Positions 16,192 through 24,445 of a stretch of DNA of 64,000 nt are shown piece by piece. This stretch comes from Streptomyces genisteinicus. Lineage in GTDB: Bacteria; Actinomycetota; Actinomycetes; Streptomycetales; Streptomycetaceae. The stretch lies in NCBI RefSeq assembly GCF_014489615.1, contig NZ_CP060825.1, positions 5,032,501-5,096,500 of the forward strand, given 5' to 3'. Numbering within the stretch: position 1 is the first letter of the stretch; every line of letters starts with the position of its first letter. The notes beneath the pieces are model-generated. The model searched no databases. It had not been told where the DNA came from and saw only the letters and a list, made by a program, of their open reading frames with translations. Position numbers and translations under genes: made by a program.

Positions 16192-16815
16192 ATGAGCGCC
16201 GAGACTTCAGCAGCACAGGGGCGGGACGAGCACTTCCTGCGCGTATTCCGGCGGAGTTTCCGCACCTGGCGGGGGCAGCGGCCGTTCTGGGCGGGTCTGT
16301 TCACCATGCTGGGCGGGCTGCCGATCGCCTACCTGCCGTACGCGGACCTCCGCCTCGGCAACATCACCCTCGCGATGGCCACCACGGCCGGCGCCGGGTC
16401 CCTCATCATCGGCGTCCTCCTGGTCACGCTCGGCCTCACCATGTGGTTCCAGGCGCCTGTCCGGGTCTTCTCGGGCATCGCCGCGATCGTCCTCGCCCTG
16501 ATCTCCATCCCGGTGGCCAACATCGGCGGCTTTCTGATCGGTTTCCTGTGCGCCCTGCTGGGCGGCGCCCTCGCCATCTCCTGGGCTCCGGGCAAGGCGG
16601 CCTCCGAGACGGCCGGCAAGGCGGCCGCCGTCGAGCAGACGGCCGCCACGGACCGGATGGACGAGCCGCACCGCATGGACGAGCCGCACCGCATGGACGA
16701 GCCGCACCGCACGGACGAGCCGACCGTGCCGGCACCGCGCGCCGACGACGTGTACGACCCGAACCTGACCGAAACGACTGCCCACGCCGACGGCGGGAGG
16801 AACAGTGCGGGGTGA
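16192..16815 (+). CDS. DUF6114 four-helix membrane protein
   Basis: 207 residues from ATG 16192, 97 bp after DUF6230. Four transmembrane helices are visible between about residues 35 and 135: AGLFTMLGGLPIAYL, LAMATTAGAGSLIIGVLLV, VFSGIAAIVLALISIPVAN and GGFLIGFLCALLGGALAISW. The cytoplasmic tail carries three exact MDEPHR hexapeptides encoded by an 18-bp tandem repeat. The last bases overlap the next gene by 11 bp. The gene belongs to DUF6114, which in Streptomyces travels with DUF6230. Function unknown; a membrane platform for its two exported partners is inference. Confidence 0.85.
   Translation: MSAETSAAQGRDEHFLRVFRRSFRTWRGQRPFWAGLFTMLGGLPIAYLPYADLRLGNITLAMATTAGAGSLIIGVLLVTLGLTMWFQAPVRVFSGIAAIVLALISIPVANIGGFLIGFLCALLGGALAISWAPGKAASETAGKAAAVEQTAATDRMDEPHRMDEPHRMDEPHRTDEPTVPAPRADDVYDPNLTETTAHADGGRNSAG
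16657..16722 (+). repeat. 18-bp tandem repeat coding MDEPHR
   Basis: Three identical copies (16657-16674, 16675-16692, 16693-16710) plus a partial fourth with one changed base (16711-16722). The repeats are in frame inside the DUF6114 tail, so copy-number change would add or remove six residues without shifting the frame. Confidence 0.9.
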
Positions 16816-18058
16816 CGAACTGCAGCCGAGCGCGGCTGACGGCGGTGAGATCCGCGAGAGAAGAGGGCCGCGCCACGCCGCCCCGCGGAAGTCGCTGCTG
16901 ACCAAGCTTCACCTGCCCGCGACGAAGGCCGTCGCCCTGGCCGCGATGCCCACCGCCGTCTTCGTCGGCATGGGCCTCACCCCGAAGCTGGCCCTGGCCG
17001 ACGACAAGGAGATCCCCTTCGCCCCCGGTCCGTGCGTGACCCGCTCGGACGAGCCGGTGGAGGAGGAGTCGCCGAAGCCCACCGAGAGCGCGAAGCCGAC
17101 ACCGTCCCCGTCGGTCACCGCCGAGCCCGAGCCCGCGCCGAGCGGATCGGCCGGCGCGGACGACGAGGAGCCGAAGCCGTCCGCGAGCCCCGGTGCGGAC
17201 GCCGCGCAGGAGGAGAAGGCGCCGGAGCCCGAGCCCGCCCCGAGCGAGACCAGGAACCCGCTGGACCCGCTGGGCGTCGGCGACGCCATCAAGGACTTCT
17301 TCGAGGGCATCGGCAAGGAGAAGGAGCCCGAGGCGACCCCGGCCCCGTCGGAGAGCGCCACGCCCTCCGAGGAGCCCTCCGAGCCGGTGGAGCAGCCGTC
17401 CCAGAAGCCTTCGGAGCAGCCGTCCGAGAAGCCCGCGGACCCGGCCGACGCGACCAGGGAGGCGATCGAGGACGCCGCCGACAAGGCCGGCGCCACGGTC
17501 GAGGAGCTGGACGAGGACGCCAAGGGCCTGGAGCCCAAGAAGGACGAGGACATACCGGAGGGCGCGAAGCCCCGCTTCCCGTGCCCGACGGCCGACCCCG
17601 AGGCACTGGCGGCAGCCGAACTGGAGCCGGGCGTCCCGCTGCTCCCGAACGAGCCGTGGATCCTCGAGAGCTCCATGCTCACCCTCACCGGGCTCGACTA
17701 CCACGGCATCGTCGAGGTGAAGACGGAGGGCGGGCAGATCAAGAAGGCCCTGAAGTTCACCGCCGACGGCGTGGACATCAAGGACCTGCACCAGATCGTG
17801 CAGGGTCCGAACGGCACCACCATGCACGTGGAGGCCCGTTCCGGATCGACCTCGACCATCAAGAACGGCACGGTCACGATGTACACGGAGGAGCTGAAGG
17901 GCAACCTCTTCGGCATCATCCCGATCACCTTCAGCCCGGACAGCCCTCCGCCGCTGAACGTGCCGTTCGCGATGTTCACGAACGTCACCGTCCGTCAGGC
18001 CGGCCAGTTCGGCGGCACGCTGACGGTGCCCGGCCTGCACAACTACATCGAGAAGTAG
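16805..18058 (+). CDS. Exported acidic Pro/Glu-rich protein, third gene of the DUF6230/DUF6114 operon
   Basis: 417 residues from GTG 16805, overlapping the DUF6114 gene by 11 bp with GGGAGG close upstream. A basic N-terminus and hydrophobic helix (KAVALAAMPTAVFVGMGL) form a signal or anchor. Residues about 80-260 are low complexity, rich in Glu, Pro, Ser and Lys, with a short helical block containing DPLGVGDAIKDFFEGIGKEKE. The C-terminal 150 residues are predicted beta-rich (SMLTLTGLDYHGIVEV to FGGTLTVPGLHNYIEK), a style similar to the DUF6230 protein. The protein thus looks like a wall-spanning stalk with an outer beta domain. I do not recognise the family; function unknown. Confidence 0.75.
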   Translation: MRGDELQPSAADGGEIRERRGPRHAAPRKSLLTKLHLPATKAVALAAMPTAVFVGMGLTPKLALADDKEIPFAPGPCVTRSDEPVEEESPKPTESAKPTPSPSVTAEPEPAPSGSAGADDEEPKPSASPGADAAQEEKAPEPEPAPSETRNPLDPLGVGDAIKDFFEGIGKEKEPEATPAPSESATPSEEPSEPVEQPSQKPSEQPSEKPADPADATREAIEDAADKAGATVEELDEDAKGLEPKKDEDIPEGAKPRFPCPTADPEALAAAELEPGVPLLPNEPWILESSMLTLTGLDYHGIVEVKTEGGQIKKALKFTADGVDIKDLHQIVQGPNGTTMHVEARSGSTSTIKNGTVTMYTEELKGNLFGIIPITFSPDSPPPLNVPFAMFTNVTVRQAGQFGGTLTVPGLHNYIEK

Positions 18059-18115
18059 AGGCAGGACCGGCCGGCGGCCCCGCGCGGGCCGTCGCCCCGG
18101 ACCACCGGGAGCCGC

Positions 18116-18171
18116 GGAAAGAGGCCGTGGGCCGCACCCGTTCAGGGGGGTGCGGCCCACGGCCTCTTTCC
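18116..18171. terminator. Very long perfect hairpin, terminator of the DUF6230 operon
   Basis: A perfect 24-bp stem (18116-18139 with 18148-18171) with an 8-base loop, 57 bp after the last gene of the operon. Because it is symmetric and ends in a pyrimidine-rich run on both strands (CTCTTTCC), it can stop transcription from both sides. Confidence 0.85.
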
Positions 18172-18193
18172 GTGCCGGCGTCCCGGACGCGCG

Positions 18194-18234
18194 GCGGCAC
18201 CTGTCCCGGCGCGGTGCGCCGGGACAGGTGCCGC
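18194..18234. terminator. Second long perfect hairpin, terminator of pyk
   Basis: A perfect 19-bp stem (18194-18212 with 18216-18234) with a 3-base loop, 10 bp beyond the pyk stop on the minus strand. Together with the hairpin at 18116 it isolates two convergent operons. Confidence 0.8.
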
Positions 18235-18244
18235 GGGCGGGCCG

Positions 18245-19672
18245 TCAGGCCTTGTCGCCGCCGAGGTGGTGCACCCGGACCATGTTGGTGCTGCCGGGGA
18301 CGCCCGGAGGGGAACCGGCCGTGATGATCATGGTGTCGCCCTGGTTGTACCGCTGGAGCTTCAGCAGCTCCGCGTCGACCAGGTCCACCATCGCGTCGGT
18401 GTTGTCGACGTGGGGGACCACGAAGGACTCGACGCCCCAGCTCAGCGCGAGCTGGCTGCGGGTGGCGGCGTCCGTGGTGAACGCCAGGATCGGCTGCTGC
18501 GCGCGGTAGCGCGACAGCCGGCGGGCGGTGTCGCCGGACTTGGTGAAGGCGATCAGCGCCTTGCCGTCGAGGAAGTCCGCGATCTCGGCGGCCGCGCGGG
18601 CCACCGAACCGCCCTGCGTGCGCGGCTTCTTGCCGGGCACCAGCGGCTGGAGGCCCTTGGAGAGCAGCTCCTCCTCGGCGGCCGTGACGATCTTCGACAT
18701 CGTCTTGACCGTCTCGATGGGGTAGGCGCCCACGGAGGACTCGGCGGAGAGCATGACCGCGTCCGCGCCGTCCAGGATCGCGTTGGCGACGTCGGACGCC
18801 TCGGCGCGGGTGGGACGGGAGTTGGTGATCATCGACTCCATCATCTGGGTCGCGACGATCACCGGCTTGGCGTTGCGGCGGCACATCTCGATGAGGCGCT
18901 TCTGCACCATCGGGACCTTCTCCAGCGGGTACTCGACCGCCAGGTCGCCGCGGGCCACCATCACGCCGTCGAACGCCATCACGACGTCCTGCATGTTCTC
19001 GACGGCCTGCGGCTTCTCCACCTTGGCGATGACGGGGACGCGGATGCCCACCTCGTCCATCACCTTGTGGACGTCCTTGACGTCGTCGGCGTCGCGGACG
19101 AAGGAGAGGGCGACCAGGTCGCAGCCCATGCGGAGGGCGAAGCGGAGGTCGTCGACGTCCTTCTCGGACAGCGCGGGCACGTTGACCGCGGCACCGGGCA
19201 GGTTGATGCCCTTGTGGTCGGAGATGACACCGCCCTCGACCACGATGGTCTTCACCCGGGGGCCCTCGACCTCGACCACCCGCAGCTCGACGTTGCCGTC
19301 GTTGATCAGGACCTGGTCGCCCTTGGAGACGTCCCCGGGCAGGCCCTTGTAGGTCGTCCCGCAGATCGACTTGTCGCCGGGCACGTCCTCGGTCGTGATG
19401 ACGAACTCGTCGCCGCGGACCAGCTCGACCGGGCCCTCGGCGAAGGTCTCCAGCCGGATCTTGGGGCCCTGGAGGTCGGCCAGGACGCCCACGGCGCGGC
19501 CGGTGTCCTCGGACGCCTGGCGCACGCGGTGGTACCGCTCCTCGTGCTCCTGGTGGGACCCGTGGCTCATGTTGAAACGGGCCACGTTCATGCCGGCCTC
19601 GATGAGCGCTTTCAGCTGCTCGTAGGAGTCGACGGCGGGGCCCAGTGTGCAAACGATTTTGGAACGGCGCAT
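18245..19672 (-). CDS. pyk: Pyruvate kinase
   Basis: 475 residues from ATG 19672. It transfers phosphate from phosphoenolpyruvate to ADP, the last step of glycolysis. The N-terminus MRRSKIVCTLGPA and substrate site MNVARFNMSHG are standard. The catalytic Lys is in VIAKVEKPQAVENM, the metal and signature region in MVARGDLAVEYPLEKV, and K/T-rich RRNAKPVIVATQMMESM follows. The C-terminal regulatory domain ends VRVHHLGGDKA. It lies upstream of ackA on the same strand order (pta, ackA, pyk in the direction of transcription), 82 bp after the ackA stop. Confidence 0.96.
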   Translation of the reverse strand: MRRSKIVCTLGPAVDSYEQLKALIEAGMNVARFNMSHGSHQEHEERYHRVRQASEDTGRAVGVLADLQGPKIRLETFAEGPVELVRGDEFVITTEDVPGDKSICGTTYKGLPGDVSKGDQVLINDGNVELRVVEVEGPRVKTIVVEGGVISDHKGINLPGAAVNVPALSEKDVDDLRFALRMGCDLVALSFVRDADDVKDVHKVMDEVGIRVPVIAKVEKPQAVENMQDVVMAFDGVMVARGDLAVEYPLEKVPMVQKRLIEMCRRNAKPVIVATQMMESMITNSRPTRAEASDVANAILDGADAVMLSAESSVGAYPIETVKTMSKIVTAAEEELLSKGLQPLVPGKKPRTQGGSVARAAAEIADFLDGKALIAFTKSGDTARRLSRYRAQQPILAFTTDAATRSQLALSWGVESFVVPHVDNTDAMVDLVDAELLKLQRYNQGDTMIITAGSPPGVPGSTNMVRVHHLGGDKA

Positions 19673-19754
19673 AAGGCGGATCCTATCGGTTTGTTTCCCT
19701 GCGGAATATTCCGTCTGGTGGAATGTACAAATGGGCGCCCGCCCGCTCAGGCGT

Positions 19755-20975
19755 TCACTTCCGGGCGTTCGCCTTTTCCACCAATTCATGGGTCTGGCGG
19801 GCGATCTCCAGTTCCTCGTCGGTGGGCACGACCGCCACCGCGACCCGGGAGCCGGCGGGGGAGATCAGGCGGGCCTCTGCGGAGCGCACGGCGTTGAGCT
19901 CCGCGTCGACGGCCAGTCCCAGCCCCTCCAGCCCGGCGAGCGCCGCGCTGCGCACCGGTGCCGCGTTCTCGCCGACGCCGGCCGTGAACACCACCGCGTC
20001 CACCCTGCCGAGCACGGCGTAGTAGGCCCCGATGTACTTCTTCAGCCGGTGGACGTAGACGTCGAACGCCAGCGCCGCCCGCTCGTCGCCCTCGTCGACG
20101 CGCCGGCGGATCTCCCGCATGTCGTTGTCGCCGCACAGTCCCACCAGTCCGCTCCGCTTGTTCAGCAGGACGTCGACCTCGTCGGCCGACATGCCCGCCA
20201 CCCGCATCAGGTGGAAGGTGACGGCCGGATCGACGTCGCCGGAGCGGGTACCCATCACCAGCCCTTCCAAGGGGGTGAGGCCCATCGAGGTCTCCACGCA
20301 CCGCCCGCCCGACACCGCCGAGGCGGACGCCCCGTTGCCGAGGTGCAGCACGATGACGTTCACCTCCGACGGGTCCCTGCCGAGCAGCCGCGCCGCCCGG
20401 CGCGACACGTAGGCGTGCGAGGTGCCGTGGAAGCCGTAGCGCCGGATGCGGTGCGCGTCGGCGGTCTCCACGTCGATGGCGTAGCGGGCCGCGGCCTCCG
20501 GCATCGTCGTGTGGAAGGCGGTGTCGAAGACGGCCACCTGCGGCAGCTCGGGCCGCAGCGCCCGTGCCGTGCGGATGCCCGTGAGGTTCGCCGGGTTGTG
20601 CAGCGGGGCGACCGGGATCAGCCGTTCGATCTCGGTGAGCACCTCGTCCGTGACCACCGTCGGCTCGGTGAAGCGCAGCCCGCCGTGCACCACCCGGTGC
20701 CCGATCGCGGCCAGTTCGGGGGAGTCAAGGCCGAGTCCGTCGTGCGCCAGCTCGTCCGCCACGGCCTTGAGCGCGGCGTCGTGGTCGGCGATCGGCCCGG
20801 TCCGCTCGCGCGGCCCGGCTCCGGCGGCGAGCGGTGTGTGGACCAGCCGGGACGTGGCCTCCCCGATCCGCTCGACCAGCCCGGTCGCCAGCCGCGAGGC
20901 GTCGCGCATGTCGAGCAGCTGGTACTTCAGCGACGACGAACCGGAGTTGAGGACGAGGACGCGGGTGGCCGTCAT
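19755..20975 (-). CDS. ackA: Acetate kinase
   Basis: 406 residues from ATG 20975, overlapping the pta stop (ATGA). It converts acetyl phosphate plus ADP to acetate plus ATP. Family signatures: VLVLNSGSSSLKYQLL at the start, FDTAFHTTMPEAA with the catalytic Asp, YGFHGTSHAYVSRRA, the Arg in GTRSGDVDP, and TAGVGENAAPVRSAAL. Coupling with pta makes the two-gene acetate overflow/assimilation unit; pyk follows, pfkA is divergent, so carbon flux genes are clustered. Confidence 0.96.
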   Translation of the reverse strand: MTATRVLVLNSGSSSLKYQLLDMRDASRLATGLVERIGEATSRLVHTPLAAGAGPRERTGPIADHDAALKAVADELAHDGLGLDSPELAAIGHRVVHGGLRFTEPTVVTDEVLTEIERLIPVAPLHNPANLTGIRTARALRPELPQVAVFDTAFHTTMPEAAARYAIDVETADAHRIRRYGFHGTSHAYVSRRAARLLGRDPSEVNVIVLHLGNGASASAVSGGRCVETSMGLTPLEGLVMGTRSGDVDPAVTFHLMRVAGMSADEVDVLLNKRSGLVGLCGDNDMREIRRRVDEGDERAALAFDVYVHRLKKYIGAYYAVLGRVDAVVFTAGVGENAAPVRSAALAGLEGLGLAVDAELNAVRSAEARLISPAGSRVAVAVVPTDEELEIARQTHELVEKANARK

Positions 20976-23095
20976 GCGGAGAACTCCTGGGCGTCGGACG
21001 GGACCTGGGACTGGATCGCGGTGATCGCGACGGTGTTGACGATGTCGCCCACGAGCGCGCCGCGGGACAGGTCGTTCACCGGTTTGCGCAGACCCTGGAG
21101 CACCGGGCCGACGGCCACCGCACCGGCCGAACGCTGCACGGCCTTGTAGGTGTTGTTGCCGGTGTTCAGGTCCGGGAAGATCAGCACCGTCGCCCGGCCG
21201 GCGACCTCCGAGCCGGGCAGCTTGGTGGCCGCCACCGACGGGTCCACGGCCGCGTCGTACTGGATCGGTCCCTCGATCAGCAGATCGGGGCGGGACGCCC
21301 GCACGAGCTTGGTCGCCTCGCGCACCTTGTCGACGTCCGCGCCGGAGCCGGAGGTGCCGGTGGAGTACGACAGCATCGCGATGCGCGGCTCCACACCGAA
21401 GCGGGCAGCGGTCGCCGCCGACTGGATCGCGATGTCCGCGAGCTGCCCGGCGTCCGGGTCGGGGTTGACCGCGCAGTCCCCGTAGACCAGCACCCGGTCG
21501 GCCAGGCACATGAAGAAGACGGAGGAGACGATCGACGCCGCGCCCGCGGCCTTCGCTCCCGCCGCGCCCGCCGGCCCGGCCTTGATGATCTCGAACGCCG
21601 GCCTGATGGTGGCGGCCGTCGAGTGGACCGACCCCGACACCATGCCGTCGGCGAGCCCCTGGGCCACCATCAGGGTGCCGAAGTAGTTGACGTCGGTGAC
21701 CACGTCGTGGGCGAGCTCCACCGAGACGCCCTTGTGGGCCCGCAGCGTCGCGTACCGCTCCGCGAAGTCCTGGCGCAGCTCGGACGTCGCGGGGTCGATC
21801 AGCTGCGCCGACGACAGGTCCACGCCGAGGTCGGCCGCCTTCTTGCGGATCAGGTCGACGTCGCCGAGCAGGGTCAGGTCGCACACGTCGCGGCGGATCA
21901 GCACGTCCGCGGCGCGCAGGACGCGCTCCTCGGTGCCCTCCGGGAGGACCACCCGGCGCCGCTCGGCCCTGGCCTGCTCCAGCAGTTCGTGCTCGAACAT
22001 CATCGGTGTCACCCGCCCGCTGCGGGCCACCGCGAGCCGGTCCAGCAGGTCGGCGGTGTCCACATGGCGCTCGAAGAGGCCGAGCGCGGTCTCCGCCTTG
22101 CGCGGCGTGGAGGCGTTGAGCTTGCCTTCCAGGCCGAAGAGCTCGGCGGCGGTGGGGAAGCTGTTGCCCTCGACCGAGATCACGGGCGTGCCCGGCGCGA
22201 GGCGGGCGGCGAGGGTGAGGACCTCCTGGCTCGGCCGCTCGTTCAGGGTGAGCAGCACCCCGGCGATGGGCGGGGTGCCGGCGGAGTGCGCGGCGAGCGA
22301 GCCGACGACGAGGTCGGCCCGGTCGCCCGGGGTCACCACCATGCAGCCGGGGGTCAGCGCGGGCAGGAAGTTCGGCAGCATCGCGCCGCCGAAGACGAAG
22401 TCCAGCGCGTCGCGGGCCAGGCCCGAGTCGTCGCCGAGCAGCACCGTGCCGCCGAGGGCGTGGGTGATCTGGGCGACCGTGGGGGCGGCGAGGGCGGGCT
22501 CGTCGGGCAGCACGTAGCAGGGGACCGGCAGGCGGGCGGCGAGGCGCTCGGCGATCCGGTCCCGCTCCTCGGGGGCCACCCTGTTGGCGACCATGGCGAG
22601 GACGTTGCAGCCCAGCGCCTCGTAGGCGCGGTAGGCGTTGCGGGCCTCGGCGCGCACGGACTCCGCCGTCTGGCCCCTCCCGCCGACGACGGCGATCAGC
22701 GAGGCGCCGAACTCGTTCGCCAGCCGGGCGTTGAGGGCCAGTTCGTCGGGGAGCTGGGTGGCGGCGTAGTCCGTGCCGAGGACCAGCACCACCTCGTACT
22801 CCCGGGCCACCGACAGGAAGCGCTCGACGAGCCGGGACACCAGTTCGTCGGTGCCCTGTTCGGCCTGGAGGGTGGCCGCCTCGTGGTAGTCCATGCCGTA
22901 GACCGCGGACGGGTCCTGGGAGAGCCGGTAACGGGCCCGGAGCAGCTCGAAGAGGCGGTCGGGGCCCTCGTGGACGAGCGGACGGAAGACGCCCACCCGG
23001 TCGACCTGCCGGGTCAGCAGTTCCATGACCCCCAGCTCGACCACCTGGCGGCCGTCGCCGCGGTCGATCCCGGTCACGTACACGCTCCGCGTCAC
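20972..23095 (-). CDS. pta: Phosphate acetyltransferase, long form with DRTGG domain
   Basis: 707 residues from GTG 23095, which has GGGAGAG upstream. It interconverts acetyl-CoA and acetyl phosphate. The N-terminal part (about 1-220) is a P-loop-derived BioD-like domain (MTRSVYVTGIDRGDGRQVVELG; the usual GxxxGKT loop is altered to GIDRGDGRQ, so nucleotide binding there is doubtful). A DRTGG domain follows (about 220-350, with TPGDRADLVVGSLAAHS). The C-terminal PTA domain (about 380-700) has AERRRVVLPEGTEERVLRA, SVHSTAATIRPAFEIIKAG and FPDLNTGNNTYKAVQRSAGA. This three-domain layout is regulatory in enterobacteria and usual in actinomycetes. Confidence 0.95.
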   Translation of the reverse strand: MTRSVYVTGIDRGDGRQVVELGVMELLTRQVDRVGVFRPLVHEGPDRLFELLRARYRLSQDPSAVYGMDYHEAATLQAEQGTDELVSRLVERFLSVAREYEVVLVLGTDYAATQLPDELALNARLANEFGASLIAVVGGRGQTAESVRAEARNAYRAYEALGCNVLAMVANRVAPEERDRIAERLAARLPVPCYVLPDEPALAAPTVAQITHALGGTVLLGDDSGLARDALDFVFGGAMLPNFLPALTPGCMVVTPGDRADLVVGSLAAHSAGTPPIAGVLLTLNERPSQEVLTLAARLAPGTPVISVEGNSFPTAAELFGLEGKLNASTPRKAETALGLFERHVDTADLLDRLAVARSGRVTPMMFEHELLEQARAERRRVVLPEGTEERVLRAADVLIRRDVCDLTLLGDVDLIRKKAADLGVDLSSAQLIDPATSELRQDFAERYATLRAHKGVSVELAHDVVTDVNYFGTLMVAQGLADGMVSGSVHSTAATIRPAFEIIKAGPAGAAGAKAAGAASIVSSVFFMCLADRVLVYGDCAVNPDPDAGQLADIAIQSAATAARFGVEPRIAMLSYSTGTSGSGADVDKVREATKLVRASRPDLLIEGPIQYDAAVDPSVAATKLPGSEVAGRATVLIFPDLNTGNNTYKAVQRSAGAVAVGPVLQGLRKPVNDLSRGALVGDIVNTVAITAIQSQVPSDAQEFSA

Positions 23096-23204
23096 GCGTG
23101 CTCTCCCGTCCCTGTGTCGTCGTCGGTCGTGCGCCACGGTGCCCGTCCCCGCCGGTCGGCGGGGGCCGGACGCGCGGAAACCACCCCGGGGCGGCCTCGC
23201 CCTC

Positions 23205-23233
23205 TTGACAATACCCTCGCGTGTAGATAGAGC
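23205..23233 (+). promoter_or_regulatory. Promoter-like sequence for pfkA
   Basis: TTGACA (23205-23210) and TAGAGC (23228-23233) are separated by 17 bp, close to the major sigma-factor consensus. The pfkA start is 137 bp downstream, giving a leader that holds a 26-base direct duplication. Confidence 0.6.
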
Positions 23234-23270
23234 GCCCCCCGGGCAGAAGCGCACCCGGGCCCCCCGCGGA

Positions 23271-23323
23271 GCGGCCCGCGGCGGGCGCGTGGGAGAGGCG
23301 GCCCGCGGCGGGCACGTGGGAGA
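23271..23323 (+). repeat. 26-bp direct duplication in the pfkA leader
   Basis: Positions 23271-23296 and 23298-23323 match at 25 of 26 bases, one base apart. Each copy is GC-rich and self-complementary in part (GCGGCCCGC), so the leader RNA may form tandem hairpins. Confidence 0.8.
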
Positions 23324-23369
23324 ATCGGACCGGCTCACACGTTCGGCGAGGAGCAGGAGAGACAGCACG

Positions 23370-24395
23370 ATGCGCATCGGCATTCTCACCGCAGGCGGCG
23401 ACTGCCCGGGGCTGAACGCAGTGATCCGCTCGGTCGTGCACCGGGCCCTGACCGGGCACGGCGACGAGGTCATCGGCTTCGAGGACGGCTTCCGGGGCCT
23501 GCTCGACGGCCACTACCGCCCCCTCGACCTGAACGCGGTGGGAGGCATCCTCGCCCGCGGCGGCACGATCCTCGGCTCCACCCGTCTGGAGCGCGGCCGG
23601 CTGCGCGAAGCGGCCGAGAACGCGCCGGAGTTGGCGAAGCGCTACGGCATCGACGTGCTCATCCCGATCGGCGGCGAGGGCACCCTCACGGCGTCCCGGA
23701 TGCTCGCCGACGCCGGGATGCCCGTGGTCGGCGTCCCCAAGACCATCGACAACGACATCCACGCCACCGACCGCACCTTCGGCTTCGACACCGCCGTGAT
23801 GGTCGCCACCGAGGCCATCGACCGGCTGAAGACCACCGCCGAGTCGCACCAGCGGGTGATGGTCGTCGAGGTGATGGGGCGGCACGCCGGCTGGATCGCG
23901 CTGGAGTCCGGCATGGCCGGCGGAGCCCACGGCATCTGCCTGCCCGAGCGGCCCTTCCAGGTCGACGACCTGGTCAAGATGGTCGAGGAGCGGTTCGCCC
24001 GGGGCAAGAAGTTCGCCGTCGTCTGCGTCGCCGAGGGCGCGCATCCCGCCGAGGGGTCGATGGCCTACGAGAAGGGCGAGATCGACCAGTTCGGCCACGA
24101 GCGCTTCCAGGGCATCGGCAACCGGCTCGCCGCCGAACTGGAACGGCGGCTGGGCAAGGAGGCCAAGCCCGTCATCCTCGGCCATGTGCAGCGCGGCGGC
24201 ACGCCGACCGCGTACGACCGCGTCCTCGCCACCCGTTTCGGCTGGTACGCCGTCGAGGCCGCGCACCGGGGCGAGTTCGGCATGATGACCGCGCTGCGCG
24301 GCACCGAGGTCGTGATGGTGCCGCTGGCCGAGGCGGTCACCCGGCTGAAGACGGTGCCCGAGGACCGCATGTTCGAGGCGGAGTCCGTCTTCTGA
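23370..24395 (+). CDS. pfkA: 6-phosphofructokinase, ATP-type actinobacterial group
   Basis: 341 residues from ATG 23370 with GGAGAG upstream. It phosphorylates fructose 6-phosphate. The phosphate loop is GGDCPGLNAV; the ATP-site pattern is GGEGTL, with Gly at the position (E. coli 104) where PPi enzymes carry Asp. The substrate loop is PKTIDND, with Lys at position 124 where E. coli has Gly. This Gly104/Lys124 pair is known from ATP-dependent Streptomyces enzymes, so ATP is the expected donor. Other motifs: VMGRHAGWIALESG and HVQRGGTPTAYDR. It is divergent from pta-ackA. Confidence 0.95.
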   Translation: MRIGILTAGGDCPGLNAVIRSVVHRALTGHGDEVIGFEDGFRGLLDGHYRPLDLNAVGGILARGGTILGSTRLERGRLREAAENAPELAKRYGIDVLIPIGGEGTLTASRMLADAGMPVVGVPKTIDNDIHATDRTFGFDTAVMVATEAIDRLKTTAESHQRVMVVEVMGRHAGWIALESGMAGGAHGICLPERPFQVDDLVKMVEERFARGKKFAVVCVAEGAHPAEGSMAYEKGEIDQFGHERFQGIGNRLAAELERRLGKEAKPVILGHVQRGGTPTAYDRVLATRFGWYAVEAAHRGEFGMMTALRGTEVVMVPLAEAVTRLKTVPEDRMFEAESVF

Positions 24396-24445
24396 CGGCC
24401 GCGCCCGGCGGACCGGGCCGGGCGGGGCCCGCGGGGCGCCGTGGT

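Noticed and set aside
16657..16722. Tandem repeats as a CRISPR array
   Set aside because: The units are 18 bp, contiguous, without spacers and in frame inside a gene. No cas gene is present.
19755..24266. One continuous minus-strand frame that seems to fuse sequence from the pfkA region to acetate kinase
   Set aside because: Only the last 406 residues look like a protein (AckA). The upstream part is the wrong frame of pta and antisense to pfkA; the ATGA junction at 20972-20975 gives the true start.
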